Origin: Deltaproteobacteria bacterium
GTDB lineage: Bacteria > Desulfobacterota > Binatia > HRBIN30 > CADEER01
Assembly: GCA_029262455.1 (NCBI GenBank)
Contig: JAJCZJ010000123.1
Span: 62,001-126,000, forward strand
DNA: 64,000 bases
Reading direction: 5' to 3'
Below the pieces are notes generated by a model that searched no databases, had not been told where the DNA came from, and saw only the letters and a program-made list of their open reading frames with translations. The position numbers were made by a program, and so were the translations under genes. The number at the start of each line of letters is the position of its first letter. The first letter of the stretch is position 1. This document shows, piece after piece, positions 9,221 to 18,434 of this stretch.

Positions 9221-11100
9221 TCCGATTTGTCTTTGAACAGACCTGGATCGTTGCGCTGACCTGGGAAACTGTATGTGGCTTGCCAACACGTGCCGGCGTC
9301 GTTGACGAGTTGGACGGTCATCGATGGATCGTGGGCCAGGAACATCTCTGAGTTGACCGGGGCGGGGAACGCGAGATTCGCCCCCTTGCCTTTGACGAGA
9401 AGTTTGGCCCGCAGTCCGTCTCCCTCTTTGAGCAAGATCGAGGTGACGCCGTCGCCTGTGCCACTGCGGTTCTTGTAGCGAAAGCCCTTGCTGAGCTGCT
9501 TCCAGCACGGCTTGCCGTCGCAAGTACCGCCGGGTTGTACTGCAGCGGCTTGTTTCAATATCGGCGAGCCCGCGCTGCGGTCGTAGATGCAGAGCGCGTA
9601 CTGCGTCGCGCTCAGGGGATCTCCGAACTCACTGATGTTGATGTTGCCTTTGGTCCAGCGCCAGAGGAGTTTGTCGCGAGTATCCGGCGTGGAGTCGCGC
9701 AATTGAATTTTCGACTTTCCCGCGCCGGCGGGCTCACCGCAACCAGCGCGCGGAGCCGCCGCACAGATGCCGATGCCGGGATCCGTTGGCGTCGGTGTCG
9801 CCGTATCGGGCACCGGTGTTTCAGTGCTCGTCGATGTCGGCGTCTGAGTCGGTGTTTCTGTCGGAGTGGCTGTGTCGGTCGGTGCTTCCGTCGGCGTCGG
9901 TGTCTCGGTGGGTGTGTTGCTGGGTGTCAACGTATGAGTCGGCGTCGAAGACGGCGTGTTGGTTGGTGCAGTTGTGTTGGTCGGAGTCGATGTCGCCGTG
10001 TCGGTCGGTGTGCTGGTGGACGTCGCGGTCGGCGTGTCGGTTGGCGTGCTGGTGGGGGTGTTCGTCGGTAGAGGCGTCGGCGTTGCCACGGCATCGACGA
10101 AGACCTGCAGCAATCCGGCTCCGTAGGCGATGGCCTCGGGGTAGAACAAGCGACCGTAGAGCTGGAGCATGCTCTCATTGGCGGTATTCGGCAGACCGTC
10201 GAAGACGACGGGAACAACCGGGCCGCCGTCTCCGCCGGTATTCTCGACGTAGGCAGAACCTGTGTGGCGGGTTGAGCCACCCGGGCCACCGTTGTCGGTG
10301 CTGAGCAGTTCTGAAGGGATCCACCAATCGTTGAGGCAGAGCAGATCGCAGCCCCAGTCTCCGATTCGGTCGATCTCAAAGTGATCGTCGACGAAAAAGC
10401 CGCCCTCGACGAAGTGCAGCGAGGGGAACATTTGCTTGAACAGGCTGCTTGGCTGGGTGACGCCGCCGTCCTCGTAGAGGACAGCCTGGTACACTGTGCG
10501 GTCGTAGATCAGCTGGCCGATCTCTGTGACGAAGCCCTCGGCGGTCAAAGGGCTGGCAAACTTCGGTGTCACGCTCGAGAAGTCCATCGCAGGGAAATTG
10601 GCTGGTCCCCACTCCTCGAAGTCCTCTTCTAAGGGATGCTCGTCGTCGTGCGTGTGCGCCGGCGAGGTCATGTCCTGGACGAAATGCAACGCGCGCCCGA
10701 GTCTGTGGAACGCTGCGTCGGTGCCGACATAATTGCCACCGAGGTACTCGGAGATTGCTTCGTCGTACTGTTCTTGAGAGTTATCGTTCGCTGGGCCGGA
10801 GCCAAACGCAAAGATCGGAGCGGAGTCGGTTTCGGGGTTGTAGAAATGACCGAGGGAGCGGGTTGCGGGAACGTCTTCCTGATCGCAGCCGTTACCGACC
10901 TCGGTACGAAAGGTGCCGGTGTAGAACGGGTTGGCGAGGACGTCGACCGCCCAATGGCCGAGGCCGCGGTGTACGATATCGCGGTTGTGAGCGTTTGCCG
11001 TAGATCCGACTAGCGCGAGCGCGCTCGCTACCGCTAGGGATTGCCAGGTCCGTGAGCGGCTCCAGGTCCGTGAGCGGCTCCATGTCCGTGAGCGGCTCAT
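9217..11100 (-). CDS. Exported zinc-dependent phospholipase C-like protein with TP-linker and CW-rich C-terminal domain
   Basis: 627 residues. A basic N-region made of three S-R-S-R-T-W repeats precedes a signal-peptide core ([10 protein letters not shown]) and an A-N-A cleavage site. Mature residues begin H-N-R-D-I-V-H. The segment [17 protein letters not shown] matches the metal-binding helix of the zinc phospholipase C / GPLD1-type fold. A Thr-Pro linker spans about residues 340-445. The last about 180 residues hold a Cys/Trp-rich domain (W-R-W-T-K-G, Y-A-L-C-I-Y-D, K-P-C-W-K, C-W-Q-A) that I recognise as recurrent in Binatia exported proteins. Likely extracellular lipid hydrolase or metal-binding protein. 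Translation is coupled to the HEAT-repeat gene by ATGA. Confidence 0.8.
   Translation of the reverse strand: MSRSRTWSRSRTWSRSRTWQSLAVASALALVGSTANAHNRDIVHRGLGHWAVDVLANPFYTGTFRTEVGNGCDQEDVPATRSLGHFYNPETDSAPIFAFGSGPANDNSQEQYDEAISEYLGGNYVGTDAAFHRLGRALHFVQDMTSPAHTHDDEHPLEEDFEEWGPANFPAMDFSSVTPKFASPLTAEGFVTEIGQLIYDRTVYQAVLYEDGGVTQPSSLFKQMFPSLHFVEGGFFVDDHFEIDRIGDWGCDLLCLNDWWIPSELLSTDNGGPGGSTRHTGSAYVENTGGDGGPVVPVVFDGLPNTANESMLQLYGRLFYPEAIAYGAGLLQVFVDAVATPTPLPTNTPTSTPTDTPTATSTSTPTDTATSTPTNTTAPTNTPSSTPTHTLTPSNTPTETPTPTEAPTDTATPTETPTQTPTSTSTETPVPDTATPTPTDPGIGICAAAPRAGCGEPAGAGKSKIQLRDSTPDTRDKLLWRWTKGNINISEFGDPLSATQYALCIYDRSAGSPILKQAAAVQPGGTCDGKPCWKQLSKGFRYKNRSGTGDGVTSILLKEGDGLRAKLLVKGKGANLAFPAPVNSEMFLAHDPSMTVQLVNDAGTCWQATYSFPGQRNDPGLFKDKSD
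11047..11100 (-). repeat. Three tandem 18-bp repeats at the start of the phospholipase-like gene
   Basis: Three near-identical 18-base units encode S-R-S-R-T-W repeats from the second codon onward; only one base differs between copies. The array lengthens the positively charged region of the signal peptide and could vary in copy number without shifting frame. Confidence 0.8.
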
Positions 11101-12065
11101 GGTCGTGCCTCAATCAGCAGTAGGCGTCGCGCAGCTTTCCTTGCGACAGGGGTTTCGCGTTCTTGCACTTTTCGCAGAATTGCAGCGGACTCGGTGCCGC
11201 CGATATCGGTGAGGCGCTCGACGGCCCATTCCGCTGCGGTACGGCTGCGGCCCTGCGCCAGGACTCCAAGTGCCTGAACGCGATCGGCGGGTGCCTGTTG
11301 CGCCAATCGCCGCTCGGCCGCGGCGATGACAGCGTAGCTTTTCCATGCGCCGAACGGGTCGTCGAGGATCTCTTGCAGCCGTACTCCGGCTACGTCGGCC
11401 GCAAACAAACCGAGTGCGTAAGTTGCGCTCTTCTGAACTGACGGGTTGTCGGAATGGGTCGCTTCCAAGACGAGGTCGATGGCTTGCTCGTCGCCGAGCA
11501 TCGCCAGTGCACCGGCGGCGATGACTCGGATGCCGTGTTCCTGGTGGGCGAGAAAGGAGCGGACGAGGCCGCGATCGCGTCGCAAGCCGATCCGTCCGAT
11601 CGCTGCCAGCGTCGTCATGAGTGCGCCGGTGTCTTCCTCGGAGCGGGCGATCTCACGCAGCCGAGCGACGGAGCGGCGGTCGGCCAAGATGCGTAAGGCC
11701 GTCGCAGCGCGACGTCTCACCTTGAAGTCGGTGTCGGCGCTCGCCGCCAGTAGTGCATCGATACCGTCGTGATCGCGCAATTCCGCGATCATGCTGCAAG
11801 CGAAGAGCTTTTCGTCGCGATCGCCTGTCGTCGCCGTGCTCCGCAGCGACGGCAGCACTTGGCTCCGCCGCGCAGCCATCGTGTCGGCTATCGCCGACCG
11901 CTCTAAGCGCGAAGCGCCGGTCCAGGCTTCTACGAGCCGGCGAGGTGAGGCGCTTCGGTAGTCAATCTGCGCCTGGGAGCGGCTCGGCCCGACCGCGCTA
12001 GCGACCAGCGCGAGGCAGATCGCGACCGCCGGTGCGACCAGAATCTTCGGAATTGAGTAGGGCAA
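11097..12065 (-). CDS. Exported HEAT-repeat protein
   Basis: 322 residues starting at TTG 12065, the first start after an in-frame stop. An N-terminal hydrophobic stretch (about residues 8-26) followed by S-Q-A-Q is a likely signal peptide. The mature protein is a series of about seven HEAT/PBS-lyase-like helical repeats (for example [14 protein letters not shown], and [14 protein letters not shown]). Such solenoids bind partner proteins. The gene comes before and overlaps the phospholipase-like gene by ATGA, so the two products may act together in the envelope. Confidence 0.82.
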   Translation of the reverse strand: MPYSIPKILVAPAVAICLALVASAVGPSRSQAQIDYRSASPRRLVEAWTGASRLERSAIADTMAARRSQVLPSLRSTATTGDRDEKLFACSMIAELRDHDGIDALLAASADTDFKVRRRAATALRILADRRSVARLREIARSEEDTGALMTTLAAIGRIGLRRDRGLVRSFLAHQEHGIRVIAAGALAMLGDEQAIDLVLEATHSDNPSVQKSATYALGLFAADVAGVRLQEILDDPFGAWKSYAVIAAAERRLAQQAPADRVQALGVLAQGRSRTAAEWAVERLTDIGGTESAAILRKVQERETPVARKAARRLLLIEARP

Positions 12066-12230
12066 CGGCGCCTCCAGCTATCGAGTCAGACCTGCGCAAC
12101 GAGTGCTTCTAGTAGTTCCCGTATCGGCCTGGTCGATAAGGGTCAAGGAAGTTTTTACAGGAAGCTTGATACGGTGTCGTTGGCATGGTTTGCGACCGTG
12201 GGATGGCGAGCAGCGCGCGAGCGCGGTCGA

Positions 12231-12236
12231 AAGGAG
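12231..12236 (+). promoter_or_regulatory. Ribosome binding site deciding the VWA gene start
   Basis: AAGGAG six bases before GTG 12243. The upstream GTG at 12174 lacks a comparable site and would bury the signal peptide. Confidence 0.75.
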
Positions 12237-12242
12237 ATCTAC

Positions 12243-14138
12243 GTGGGACGTATTGTTACTCTAGGCTTGTTCTTGTTGGCGTTTTCATTGCCGCTTTTGG
12301 CCGCGGATGTCGCGCTCGTGGCCCCCGGCCGGGCCCCGGCCAATAGCCATTTTGAGATTTCGTGGCAGGGGGAGGTGCGGAAAGGTGACGTCATTACCTT
12401 TGGCACCGAGGCGGCGAAGCCAAAGCCGTACATGAGTCGTGTCTATCCAACCAAGGCCGATAGCGGAACGTTGCGTGCTCCGGAAGTGGCAGGTCTCTAT
12501 ACGATCGTCTATGTGCGAGGTGATGTGGTCCTGGCCTCGGTGGCTTTCGAGGCGACTGCGCTCACTGCGACGCTCGATGCTCCCGACTCCGTCGCCGCCA
12601 ATGCTGAGTTTGAAGTCGAATGGACGGGGCCGGCGAACCAGGGCGACGTGATCACGATAGGGACGGTCACGGGTCGGCCGATTCCGTACAAGAGCCGTGC
12701 TTATACCGCCAAATCGGGACCAACGGTGAAACTGAGAACCCCGGAGAAGCCGGGGGACTACTCGGTGGTCTACAGCAGTGGCCGGATTGTCGTCGCGCAC
12801 ATCCCGCTCCGCGTGACCGGCTTGGAGGCGACGATCGTGGTGCCTGCGGAAGTCAGGGCGGAATCCGACTTCGAAGTGAAGTGGACCGGTCCCGACAACC
12901 CCGGCGATCGGCTTGCGGTTTACGAAGCGGACGGTGGCATCCGCCCCTATACGAGTCGCGCGTACACGAATGGCTCTGGCGGGTTGGTGATGCTGACCGC
13001 GCCGGCCAAGCCGGGACGGCACTCGGTGGCCTACGTCTCTGGCAGTACAACCGTGCACTTCGTCCCGTTCGAAGTCTCGGACCTCGCAGCTGGTTTGGAG
13101 GCGGCGGCAACGGCTTTGCAGAATCAGGGGTTCCCGGTGCGTTGGACCGGGCCGGGAAATCCGCGCGATCGTATACTACTAATGGGAGAAGATCCGAACT
13201 TCGCATTGTCACGAGGCTACATCGCCAATAGCGACGGCGATTCGGTGGCGATGCCGGCGACGGCGCTCGCCGGTTCGTTCGAGCTGCAATATGTGACCGG
13301 CGGAGGCAGGGTCCTGGCGCGTCGGCCGATCGAGATTCTCCCCGCTCCGCAACCACCCGGCACGTTGAAGGTCGAAGCGGTTTCGAAAATTGATTCGCTG
13401 CCGGCGGTCGAGGTCATCCTCGACGCTTCCGGAAGTATGCTGAAAAGGCAGGGCGGCAAGCGGCGAATCGACATCGCCAAGGCTACATTGACCAAGCTTT
13501 TATCGGAGACGATTCCGGCTGGGACGAAATTCGCGATGCGCGTTTTTGGACACAAGGAGGCCGACAGCTGTCGCACCGACCTCGAGATTCCGCTCGCACC
13601 GCTCGATCCTGCGAAAGCAGTGGGCGTGGTTGCGGGGATTGAGGCGAAGAATTTGGCGAAGACTCCGATCGCGGATTCACTGAGCCTGACGACGCGCGAT
13701 CTCGACGGTGCCGGCGAGCGCATTCTCATTCTCGTCACCGACGGTGAGGAGACGTGTGAGGGCGATCCGGCGATTGCTATCGGCCGGCTGCGTCAGCAGG
13801 GCTATGATGTACGGGTCAATATCGTCGGCTATTCGATTGATGAGGAAAGTCTCAAGCAGTCGTTCGCCGAGTGGGCTGATCTCGGCGGTGGCGCCTATTT
13901 CGACGCCGCTGACGAGAGCGAACTGGCGGCGGCATTGTTGGCCTCGGTTCAACCGAAGTTCGTCGTGCGCAACGCCGAAGGCGAGGAAGTGTCGGCGGGG
14001 ACTGCGGGTGATCCGCCACTGACGTTGGGTGTCGGTGCCTACACGGTTGTGTTCGAGGGCAGCGGCGGCGAGAGAGCCGTGCCGGTCAAGGTTCGCTCAG
14101 ACACCGAAACGACGGCGCGGCTGTCGTCGGATCCCTGA
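12243..14138 (+). CDS. Exported VWA-domain protein with four Ig-like repeats
   Basis: 631 residues. GTG 12243 is chosen because AAGGAG at 12231-12236 lies six bases upstream and because it yields a clean signal peptide (hydrophobic core, S-L-P-L-L-A-A). Residues about 22-360 are four repeats of about 85 residues with shared features: F-E-V/I-x-W-x-G-P/E, G-D-x-I/L, K-P/R-P-Y-x-S-R-x-Y, and G-x-Y/H-x-V-x-Y-x-x-G. A von Willebrand A domain follows with an intact metal site (D394-x-S-x-S, T-P-I-A-D-S, and T-D-G-E-E-T-C). A short beta domain ends the protein. Likely a periplasmic or surface metal-dependent binding protein; the ligand is unknown. Confidence 0.88.
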   Translation: MGRIVTLGLFLLAFSLPLLAADVALVAPGRAPANSHFEISWQGEVRKGDVITFGTEAAKPKPYMSRVYPTKADSGTLRAPEVAGLYTIVYVRGDVVLASVAFEATALTATLDAPDSVAANAEFEVEWTGPANQGDVITIGTVTGRPIPYKSRAYTAKSGPTVKLRTPEKPGDYSVVYSSGRIVVAHIPLRVTGLEATIVVPAEVRAESDFEVKWTGPDNPGDRLAVYEADGGIRPYTSRAYTNGSGGLVMLTAPAKPGRHSVAYVSGSTTVHFVPFEVSDLAAGLEAAATALQNQGFPVRWTGPGNPRDRILLMGEDPNFALSRGYIANSDGDSVAMPATALAGSFELQYVTGGGRVLARRPIEILPAPQPPGTLKVEAVSKIDSLPAVEVILDASGSMLKRQGGKRRIDIAKATLTKLLSETIPAGTKFAMRVFGHKEADSCRTDLEIPLAPLDPAKAVGVVAGIEAKNLAKTPIADSLSLTTRDLDGAGERILILVTDGEETCEGDPAIAIGRLRQQGYDVRVNIVGYSIDEESLKQSFAEWADLGGGAYFDAADESELAAALLASVQPKFVVRNAEGEEVSAGTAGDPPLTLGVGAYTVVFEGSGGERAVPVKVRSDTETTARLSSDP

Positions 14139-14289
14139 CGTTGGCGCCACTCGTCGCCGATCAGAGCCAGGTTGTTGGGGCTACCGGCTGATCTGGAAGG
14201 GCAAACGGGATGCCAGTTCGCAAGATTCCCCTGGTGGAGTTGGTCATGCGATGGCTCCAATTTCGTCGGTTCGTACGGCTGATTGTTCT

Positions 14290-14312
14290 GCCGAGTAGAA
14301 CTTCTACTCGGC
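14290..14312. terminator. 11-bp perfect palindrome between convergent VWA and HD genes
   Basis: GCCGAGTAGAA, one base, TTCTACTCGGC. It includes the stop codon of the HD-domain gene (14304-14306) and lies in the convergent gap after the VWA gene. It could act as a bidirectional terminator, although T-runs are absent. Confidence 0.4.
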
Positions 14313-14894
14313 GGAGTTGGGTTGGCTCAAGTAGATCGACTTGCGGACCTTCGCGAAGACCTTTCGCAGAGCTGGCTCGAATGCTTCGAGCGGCAGGGTG
14401 TCGTAGTCCGGGTCGAAACTGTTCTGGTCGTACTTTTCGCAGAACTCGGCGCAGTCTCGCCACCACGGATGCTCTCGGAAGCGATCGCGCATGTCTCGGT
14501 CGAGTCCGAGGTGGTGAAAGAAGTAGTACCCCTGAAAGATTGCGTGCTGCTTGACGATCCACAGGTTCTTCTCGTCGACAAAGGGCTCGAGGATTGTCGC
14601 TGCGAGATCAGCGTGGTTGGCGGTGGCCAATGTGTCGCCAATATCGTGGATGAGCGCGCAGACGACGTACTCGTCGTCGCGCCCGTCGCGCTGGGCGCGC
14701 GTTGCGGTTTGGAGACTGTGCGTCAGTCGGTCGACCGCGTAGCCGCCGGTGTCTCCGGCGAGCAAGGCCAGGTGGGTGAGGACGCGACCGGGGAGGCCGG
14801 AGAAGAAATTCGCAGAGTGGCGAGCGATGATCTGGTAGTCCTCGGGGACCGAATCCCGCATTGCGGTGAAGGTGGTTTGCTCGGAATCTGCCAT
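14304..14894 (-). CDS. HD-domain protein of the inositol-oxygenase/PhnZ-like diiron group
   Basis: 196 residues; ATG 14894 is preceded by a GAGGAG-type site. Metal ligands are visible in order: T-H-S-L-Q, L-I-H-D-I-G-D, N-H-A-D, K-Q-H-A-I-F-Q-G-Y-Y, and later K-Y-D-Q-N-S-F-D-P. The terminal Y-D-Q-N-S-F-D-P plus P-L-E-x-F pattern is what I associate with the HD clade that includes mixed-valence diiron oxygenases rather than nucleotide phosphohydrolases. Substrate unknown. It stands alone, convergent with the VWA gene. Confidence 0.78.
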   Translation of the reverse strand: MADSEQTTFTAMRDSVPEDYQIIARHSANFFSGLPGRVLTHLALLAGDTGGYAVDRLTHSLQTATRAQRDGRDDEYVVCALIHDIGDTLATANHADLAATILEPFVDEKNLWIVKQHAIFQGYYFFHHLGLDRDMRDRFREHPWWRDCAEFCEKYDQNSFDPDYDTLPLEAFEPALRKVFAKVRKSIYLSQPNSAE

Positions 14895-15388
14895 CGCGTT
14901 CTCCTCAGTTGTGGGCCTTGCCGAGGGTATAGGACTGGCGCGTACGGATAAATGGCATCGATCGATCGGGTTGCCTGCTCACTGTCGCTGGGGCGGGCTC
15001 AACACCACCCGTCAGGGTGGTGGCGCCCTCGAAACGCAAAAGGGCGCGCCGTTTTTCAGGCGTTGTCCGGCGTCGGGACGCGGGCTTCCCATCTGGGGAG
15101 AGTGATTCTTGCCTGCATTCTTCGCGAAACTGGGTAATGTCAAGGCCAAAATCCCCACCTGACCCGCCGGCGACGCATGGAGTTGCCGAGGTTTGTGTCT
15201 GCCGGCGCGGTCCAGTACTGTCTTGGAGTCGGCCAGGCAGGGGCAAGTTCACATTGGGCGGCAAGAAGACTATCACAGGCGGGATGATCGCCGTATGAGC
15301 GGGTTGACGAGTGGCAAGGTCGACCGTGGGGAGACCCCCGGTTTGCGCTGCCTTCTGGACCGCACCTACCTTACGAAGGGAAGATTGC
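14895..15388. other. 494-base gene-free stretch with two hairpins
   Basis: Two adjacent inverted repeats lie at 15003-15022 (CACCACCC, 4 bases, GGGTGGTG) and 15023-15056 (see the terminator entry). Open frames here (for example 15138-15298) lack ribosome binding sites and recognisable products. The last about 100 bases presumably hold the promoter of the DsbA-like gene; no clear -35/-10 pair was found. Confidence 0.45.
15023..15056 (+). terminator. Candidate intrinsic terminator in the intergenic stretch
   Basis: GCGCCCT, 11-base loop, AGGGCGC, then CGCCGTTTTT. It reads on the + strand although the nearest gene to the left is on the - strand, so what it would terminate is unclear. Confidence 0.4.
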
Positions 15389-16360
15389 ATGAAGCACACA
15401 GTACTACCTAACGGCCTCCGCTTTCTTGGCGGGTTGGCGCTCGGCGCATCGATCGCCATTCTCAGTTTTGCCGCGCCGACTTTGGCGCAGGATGCCGAAG
15501 GGCCGTGCGCGGAATACGCGCAGAAGCTTTGCGAAAAAGCTGGTCCGGCGAGCTGCCAGTCAATTACGTCCACAACTGATCTGTTGCCCGCGAAGGCGTG
15601 TGAAGCGGGGTTGGCCGATCTAGACTATTCGATCGGGCGAATCGCTGAGTTGAAGAAGCAGTGTGACGAACTGGGTGACAAGCTTTGCGGCGAGCTCGGC
15701 GAAGATACCGAGACTTGCAAGCTGGTGCGGTCCAAGGTGCCGAACATGGCCCCTGAGCAATGCAAAGGCATGATGGCTCAGTACCCGAAGGTTCTGGCCG
15801 ACTTGAAGCGACAAGAAGCGGCTAACAAGCCGCTGAGCGCGGAGGACCAAAAGGCGGTTGCGTCTGGCACAGACGCGGCTTTTGGCCCGGCCAATGCGAA
15901 AGTCACAGTGGTCGAGTTTTCCGACTTCCAGTGCCCGTATTGCACACGTGCTGCCGCGGTCGCCAACCAAATCAAGAAGAAGTACACGGAGGACGTTCGC
16001 TTCGTCTTTCGCCAGTTCCCGCTTTCCTTTCACAAGGAAGCGCATTTGGCGTCACAGGCGGCGCTCGCCGCGGGGGCAGAAGGCAAGTTCTGGGAATACC
16101 ACGACCTGCTGTTCGAGAACCAAAAGCAGTTGGGTCGCGAGTCGCTGGAGAAGTACGCCGCCGACCTCGGTCTGGACATGGCGGCCTTCAAGAAGGCGCT
16201 CGACGATGGCACCTATAAGGCGGCTGTGGACGAAGACATCGCTCTCGGTGGCAAAGTCGCCGTCAGTGGGACTCCGACGATGTTCATCAATGGCAAACGA
16301 GTCAAGAACGCTACGGATTTTGCCTCGGTCTCGTCGGAAATCGATGCTGCGCTGAAGTAG
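15389..16360 (+). CDS. Exported DsbA-family thiol-disulfide oxidoreductase with Cys-rich N-terminal domain
   Basis: 323 residues from ATG 15389, preceded by GAAGGGAAG. A signal peptide (A-I-L-S-F-A-A-P-T-L-A-Q) leads into a domain of about 100 residues with eight regularly spaced cysteines and helices. A DsbA/DsbG-like thioredoxin domain follows from about residue 155, with active site C182-P-Y-C185 inside F-S-D-F-Q-C-P-Y-C and the cis-Pro loop V-S-G-T-P-T-M-F-I-N-G. Such proteins (family of BdbD/NrfA-like DSBA thioredoxins) form or isomerise disulfides in the envelope. This fits a genome exporting many Cys-rich proteins. A strong terminator follows. Confidence 0.9.
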   Translation: MKHTVLPNGLRFLGGLALGASIAILSFAAPTLAQDAEGPCAEYAQKLCEKAGPASCQSITSTTDLLPAKACEAGLADLDYSIGRIAELKKQCDELGDKLCGELGEDTETCKLVRSKVPNMAPEQCKGMMAQYPKVLADLKRQEAANKPLSAEDQKAVASGTDAAFGPANAKVTVVEFSDFQCPYCTRAAAVANQIKKKYTEDVRFVFRQFPLSFHKEAHLASQAALAAGAEGKFWEYHDLLFENQKQLGRESLEKYAADLGLDMAAFKKALDDGTYKAAVDEDIALGGKVAVSGTPTMFINGKRVKNATDFASVSSEIDAALK

Positions 16361-16385
16361 TCGATCCTGCTCTTGCAGTAACGAA

Positions 16386-16421
16386 GGCGGGTGGGACTTT
16401 GGGTCCCACCCGCCTTTTTTT
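16386..16421 (+). terminator. Strong intrinsic terminator after the DsbA-like gene
   Basis: A perfect 12-bp GC-rich stem (GGCGGGTGGGAC, loop TTTGG, GTCCCACCCGCC) is followed directly by seven T residues, 26 bases after the stop at 16360. Confidence 0.92.
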
Positions 16422-16481
16422 GTCGCTCGCGACTGGTGCCTCTTGCGGCAATCAGGGTTTTCCGCCACTTCCGGCGGTGCG

Positions 16482-18434
16482 ATGCGTTTGATTGTCGGTG
16501 CTCTTGCTCTCTTCTGGGCGCTTCCTGGATTGCTTTGGGGTGTGGCCGGAAGTCCAGCGGATCTCGTCGACCACCCCCCAGCCCCCTCGTCGCTAAGGCG
16601 AGGGGACTGGTCTTCTGAAGCCGTGCCGCAGGTTCGTCGTTTGGTCTTCAGGCTGCAGTACATCAGTGGCGACTACGGTTTGGCGGTACGCGGCAGGCAG
16701 ATTCTCGACACCTTCGAGTTCGGCGAAATGGTCCAGATGATCCGTCGGGCGGAGGCCACCTACCGGGAGTTGCCGGCCGCAAAGCCTGGCACGTTGAAGA
16801 AGCTCGGTGCCCTGCGGCGTCTCATTGTGGATCGGGCAGAGTGGTCGGTGGTGCGGGAGCATAGCGATGCCCTACAGGGCGAGATTCTCGAGCAGTATCG
16901 GGTCGACGATACGCCGGTTGCTGTACCGGACCTGTCCGCCGGCGCCGAGACGTATCGCGGCACCTGTGCGAGCTGCCACGGGGAGGACGGCGGCGGAAGC
17001 GAGCCGCCCGGGATGAAACCGGCTCCGACTTCGTTTCGCGACGAGCGCATGAACTCGCTGTCGCCGTATCACATCCTCAATGCGACCCGGTTCGGCATCG
17101 ACGGTACGGCAATGGCCGCGTACGGTGATATCCTTTCTGATTCACAACTCTGGGACCTTGCGTTCTTCGTACTGACGTTGCGGGAGAATTTTCGAGCGGG
17201 AGATTCGACGCGGACGAAGCGGCCGCCGCTTGCTGTGTTGGCCAAACTTTCGAATGTAGAGCTTGCTGAGTACTTGGGCGCCGGAGGTGAAGGCGTGACG
17301 TCAGCCGATGTCGACTTCCACCGTTCCCACCCGGCGGCGGGGAATGGGACCCGCGAGCCTGCGTTGGCACCCGATCAGACAAGGGGAAACGACGCGTTGA
17401 CAGTAGCTCTGCAGCTCGAGGATGCGTTTGTGCAGGTCGCGGAGAAGATTGGGCCGAGTGTTGTCGGCGTAACCACCTTCCTCCCACCTGGAGCGGATGC
17501 GGGCGGGAGCGGCAGCGATCAATCGACGGCGGCGTGGCGGGTTGCCGAGCGTCGCCCCGATTTCACAGAGGGCTTACGCGCTCATCGCAGCGGCTCCGGT
17601 TTCGTCGTATCCGACGACGGCTACATTCTGACGCGACATGAGCTGGTAGAAGGGTTGCCCGCAGCGGGTTCAATCCTGGCGGTCGAACTTTCTGGGGATC
17701 GCTATCTGCAGGCGAGGCTCGTTGGTTCGGAACCTTCGATCGATCTGGCGGTGCTCAAGCTCGAAGATGCGATCAAATTTTCTCCCGTCACGATTGGGTC
17801 TAGCGATGGTGTTCGGGCTGGTCAGTGGGCGATCGCGGTTGGCGATCCGCCGGGGGTAGAGCGGGCGTTCGCGGCGGGAGTGGTATCTGCGTCGCCGATC
17901 CGCGAATGCTACCAAGAGAATCTCTCGGCAACACGGATTCAGACGTCGCTGCAGGCGTCGGCGGGGAGTTTTGGCGGTCCACTTGTGAATATCCGTAGTG
18001 AAGTTGTCGGGATGACGTTGCCGCATGGCGCGGTGGCGGAAGGGCGGTCTGTTGTTGACGCGCTGCCGATCGAGTTGGCAATGACGGTGTTCGAGGCGCT
18101 GCGGGTCGTCGGAACGCAGCGATCACCATGGATCGGCATTGCCGTCCTCGACCTGACGCGGACGACGCGAAGGAAGTTGTCATCGAGCCCACGGACGGGG
18201 GTCTATATCGAGGACGTCTTCGACCCGAGTCCCGCGGCGCTGGCGGGAGTCCAGGTGGGCGATGTGTTGGTACGAATGAACGGCAACCAAATGCTTTCGG
18301 TCGCGGACTTTCAAAAGTGGCTTTACCTGGTGGGCATCGGTCAGCCACTAACGCTCGAACTCGACCGCGGCGGCGATCTGGTCGAAGTCACGGTGACGAT
18401 CGAAGAAAGACCGAGCTCGATCCCGACACGCTGA
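16482..18434 (+). CDS. Exported cytochrome c - HtrA-like - PDZ fusion with degenerate protease site
   Basis: 650 residues from ATG 16482, chosen because it starts a clean signal peptide. Residues about 150-245 are a c-type cytochrome domain with C162-A-S-C-H166 and distal Met candidates. Residues about 310-530 are a trypsin/HtrA fold with G-S-G-F-V-V-S-D-D-G-Y-I-L-T. The triad looks broken. Glu387 occupies the usual His position (His386 is one residue early). Asp421 is present. Phe497 replaces the catalytic Ser in the G-x-S-G-G-P motif, with Ser496 one residue early. A PDZ domain (about 545-645) ends the protein. It is probably a heme-bearing periplasmic sensor or chaperone rather than an active protease; this is inference. 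Confidence 0.87.
   Translation: MRLIVGALALFWALPGLLWGVAGSPADLVDHPPAPSSLRRGDWSSEAVPQVRRLVFRLQYISGDYGLAVRGRQILDTFEFGEMVQMIRRAEATYRELPAAKPGTLKKLGALRRLIVDRAEWSVVREHSDALQGEILEQYRVDDTPVAVPDLSAGAETYRGTCASCHGEDGGGSEPPGMKPAPTSFRDERMNSLSPYHILNATRFGIDGTAMAAYGDILSDSQLWDLAFFVLTLRENFRAGDSTRTKRPPLAVLAKLSNVELAEYLGAGGEGVTSADVDFHRSHPAAGNGTREPALAPDQTRGNDALTVALQLEDAFVQVAEKIGPSVVGVTTFLPPGADAGGSGSDQSTAAWRVAERRPDFTEGLRAHRSGSGFVVSDDGYILTRHELVEGLPAAGSILAVELSGDRYLQARLVGSEPSIDLAVLKLEDAIKFSPVTIGSSDGVRAGQWAIAVGDPPGVERAFAAGVVSASPIRECYQENLSATRIQTSLQASAGSFGGPLVNIRSEVVGMTLPHGAVAEGRSVVDALPIELAMTVFEALRVVGTQRSPWIGIAVLDLTRTTRRKLSSSPRTGVYIEDVFDPSPAALAGVQVGDVLVRMNGNQMLSVADFQKWLYLVGIGQPLTLELDRGGDLVEVTVTIEERPSSIPTR

Noticed and set aside
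9800-10075. Regular repeats that might look like a CRISPR array
   Set aside because: They are degenerate Thr-Pro codon repeats inside a coding linker, without fixed spacers.
9786-10304. Long + strand frame over the TP-linker of the phospholipase-like gene
   Set aside because: Shadow of the repetitive linker; composition is Arg/Ser-rich nonsense and the minus-strand gene is clear.
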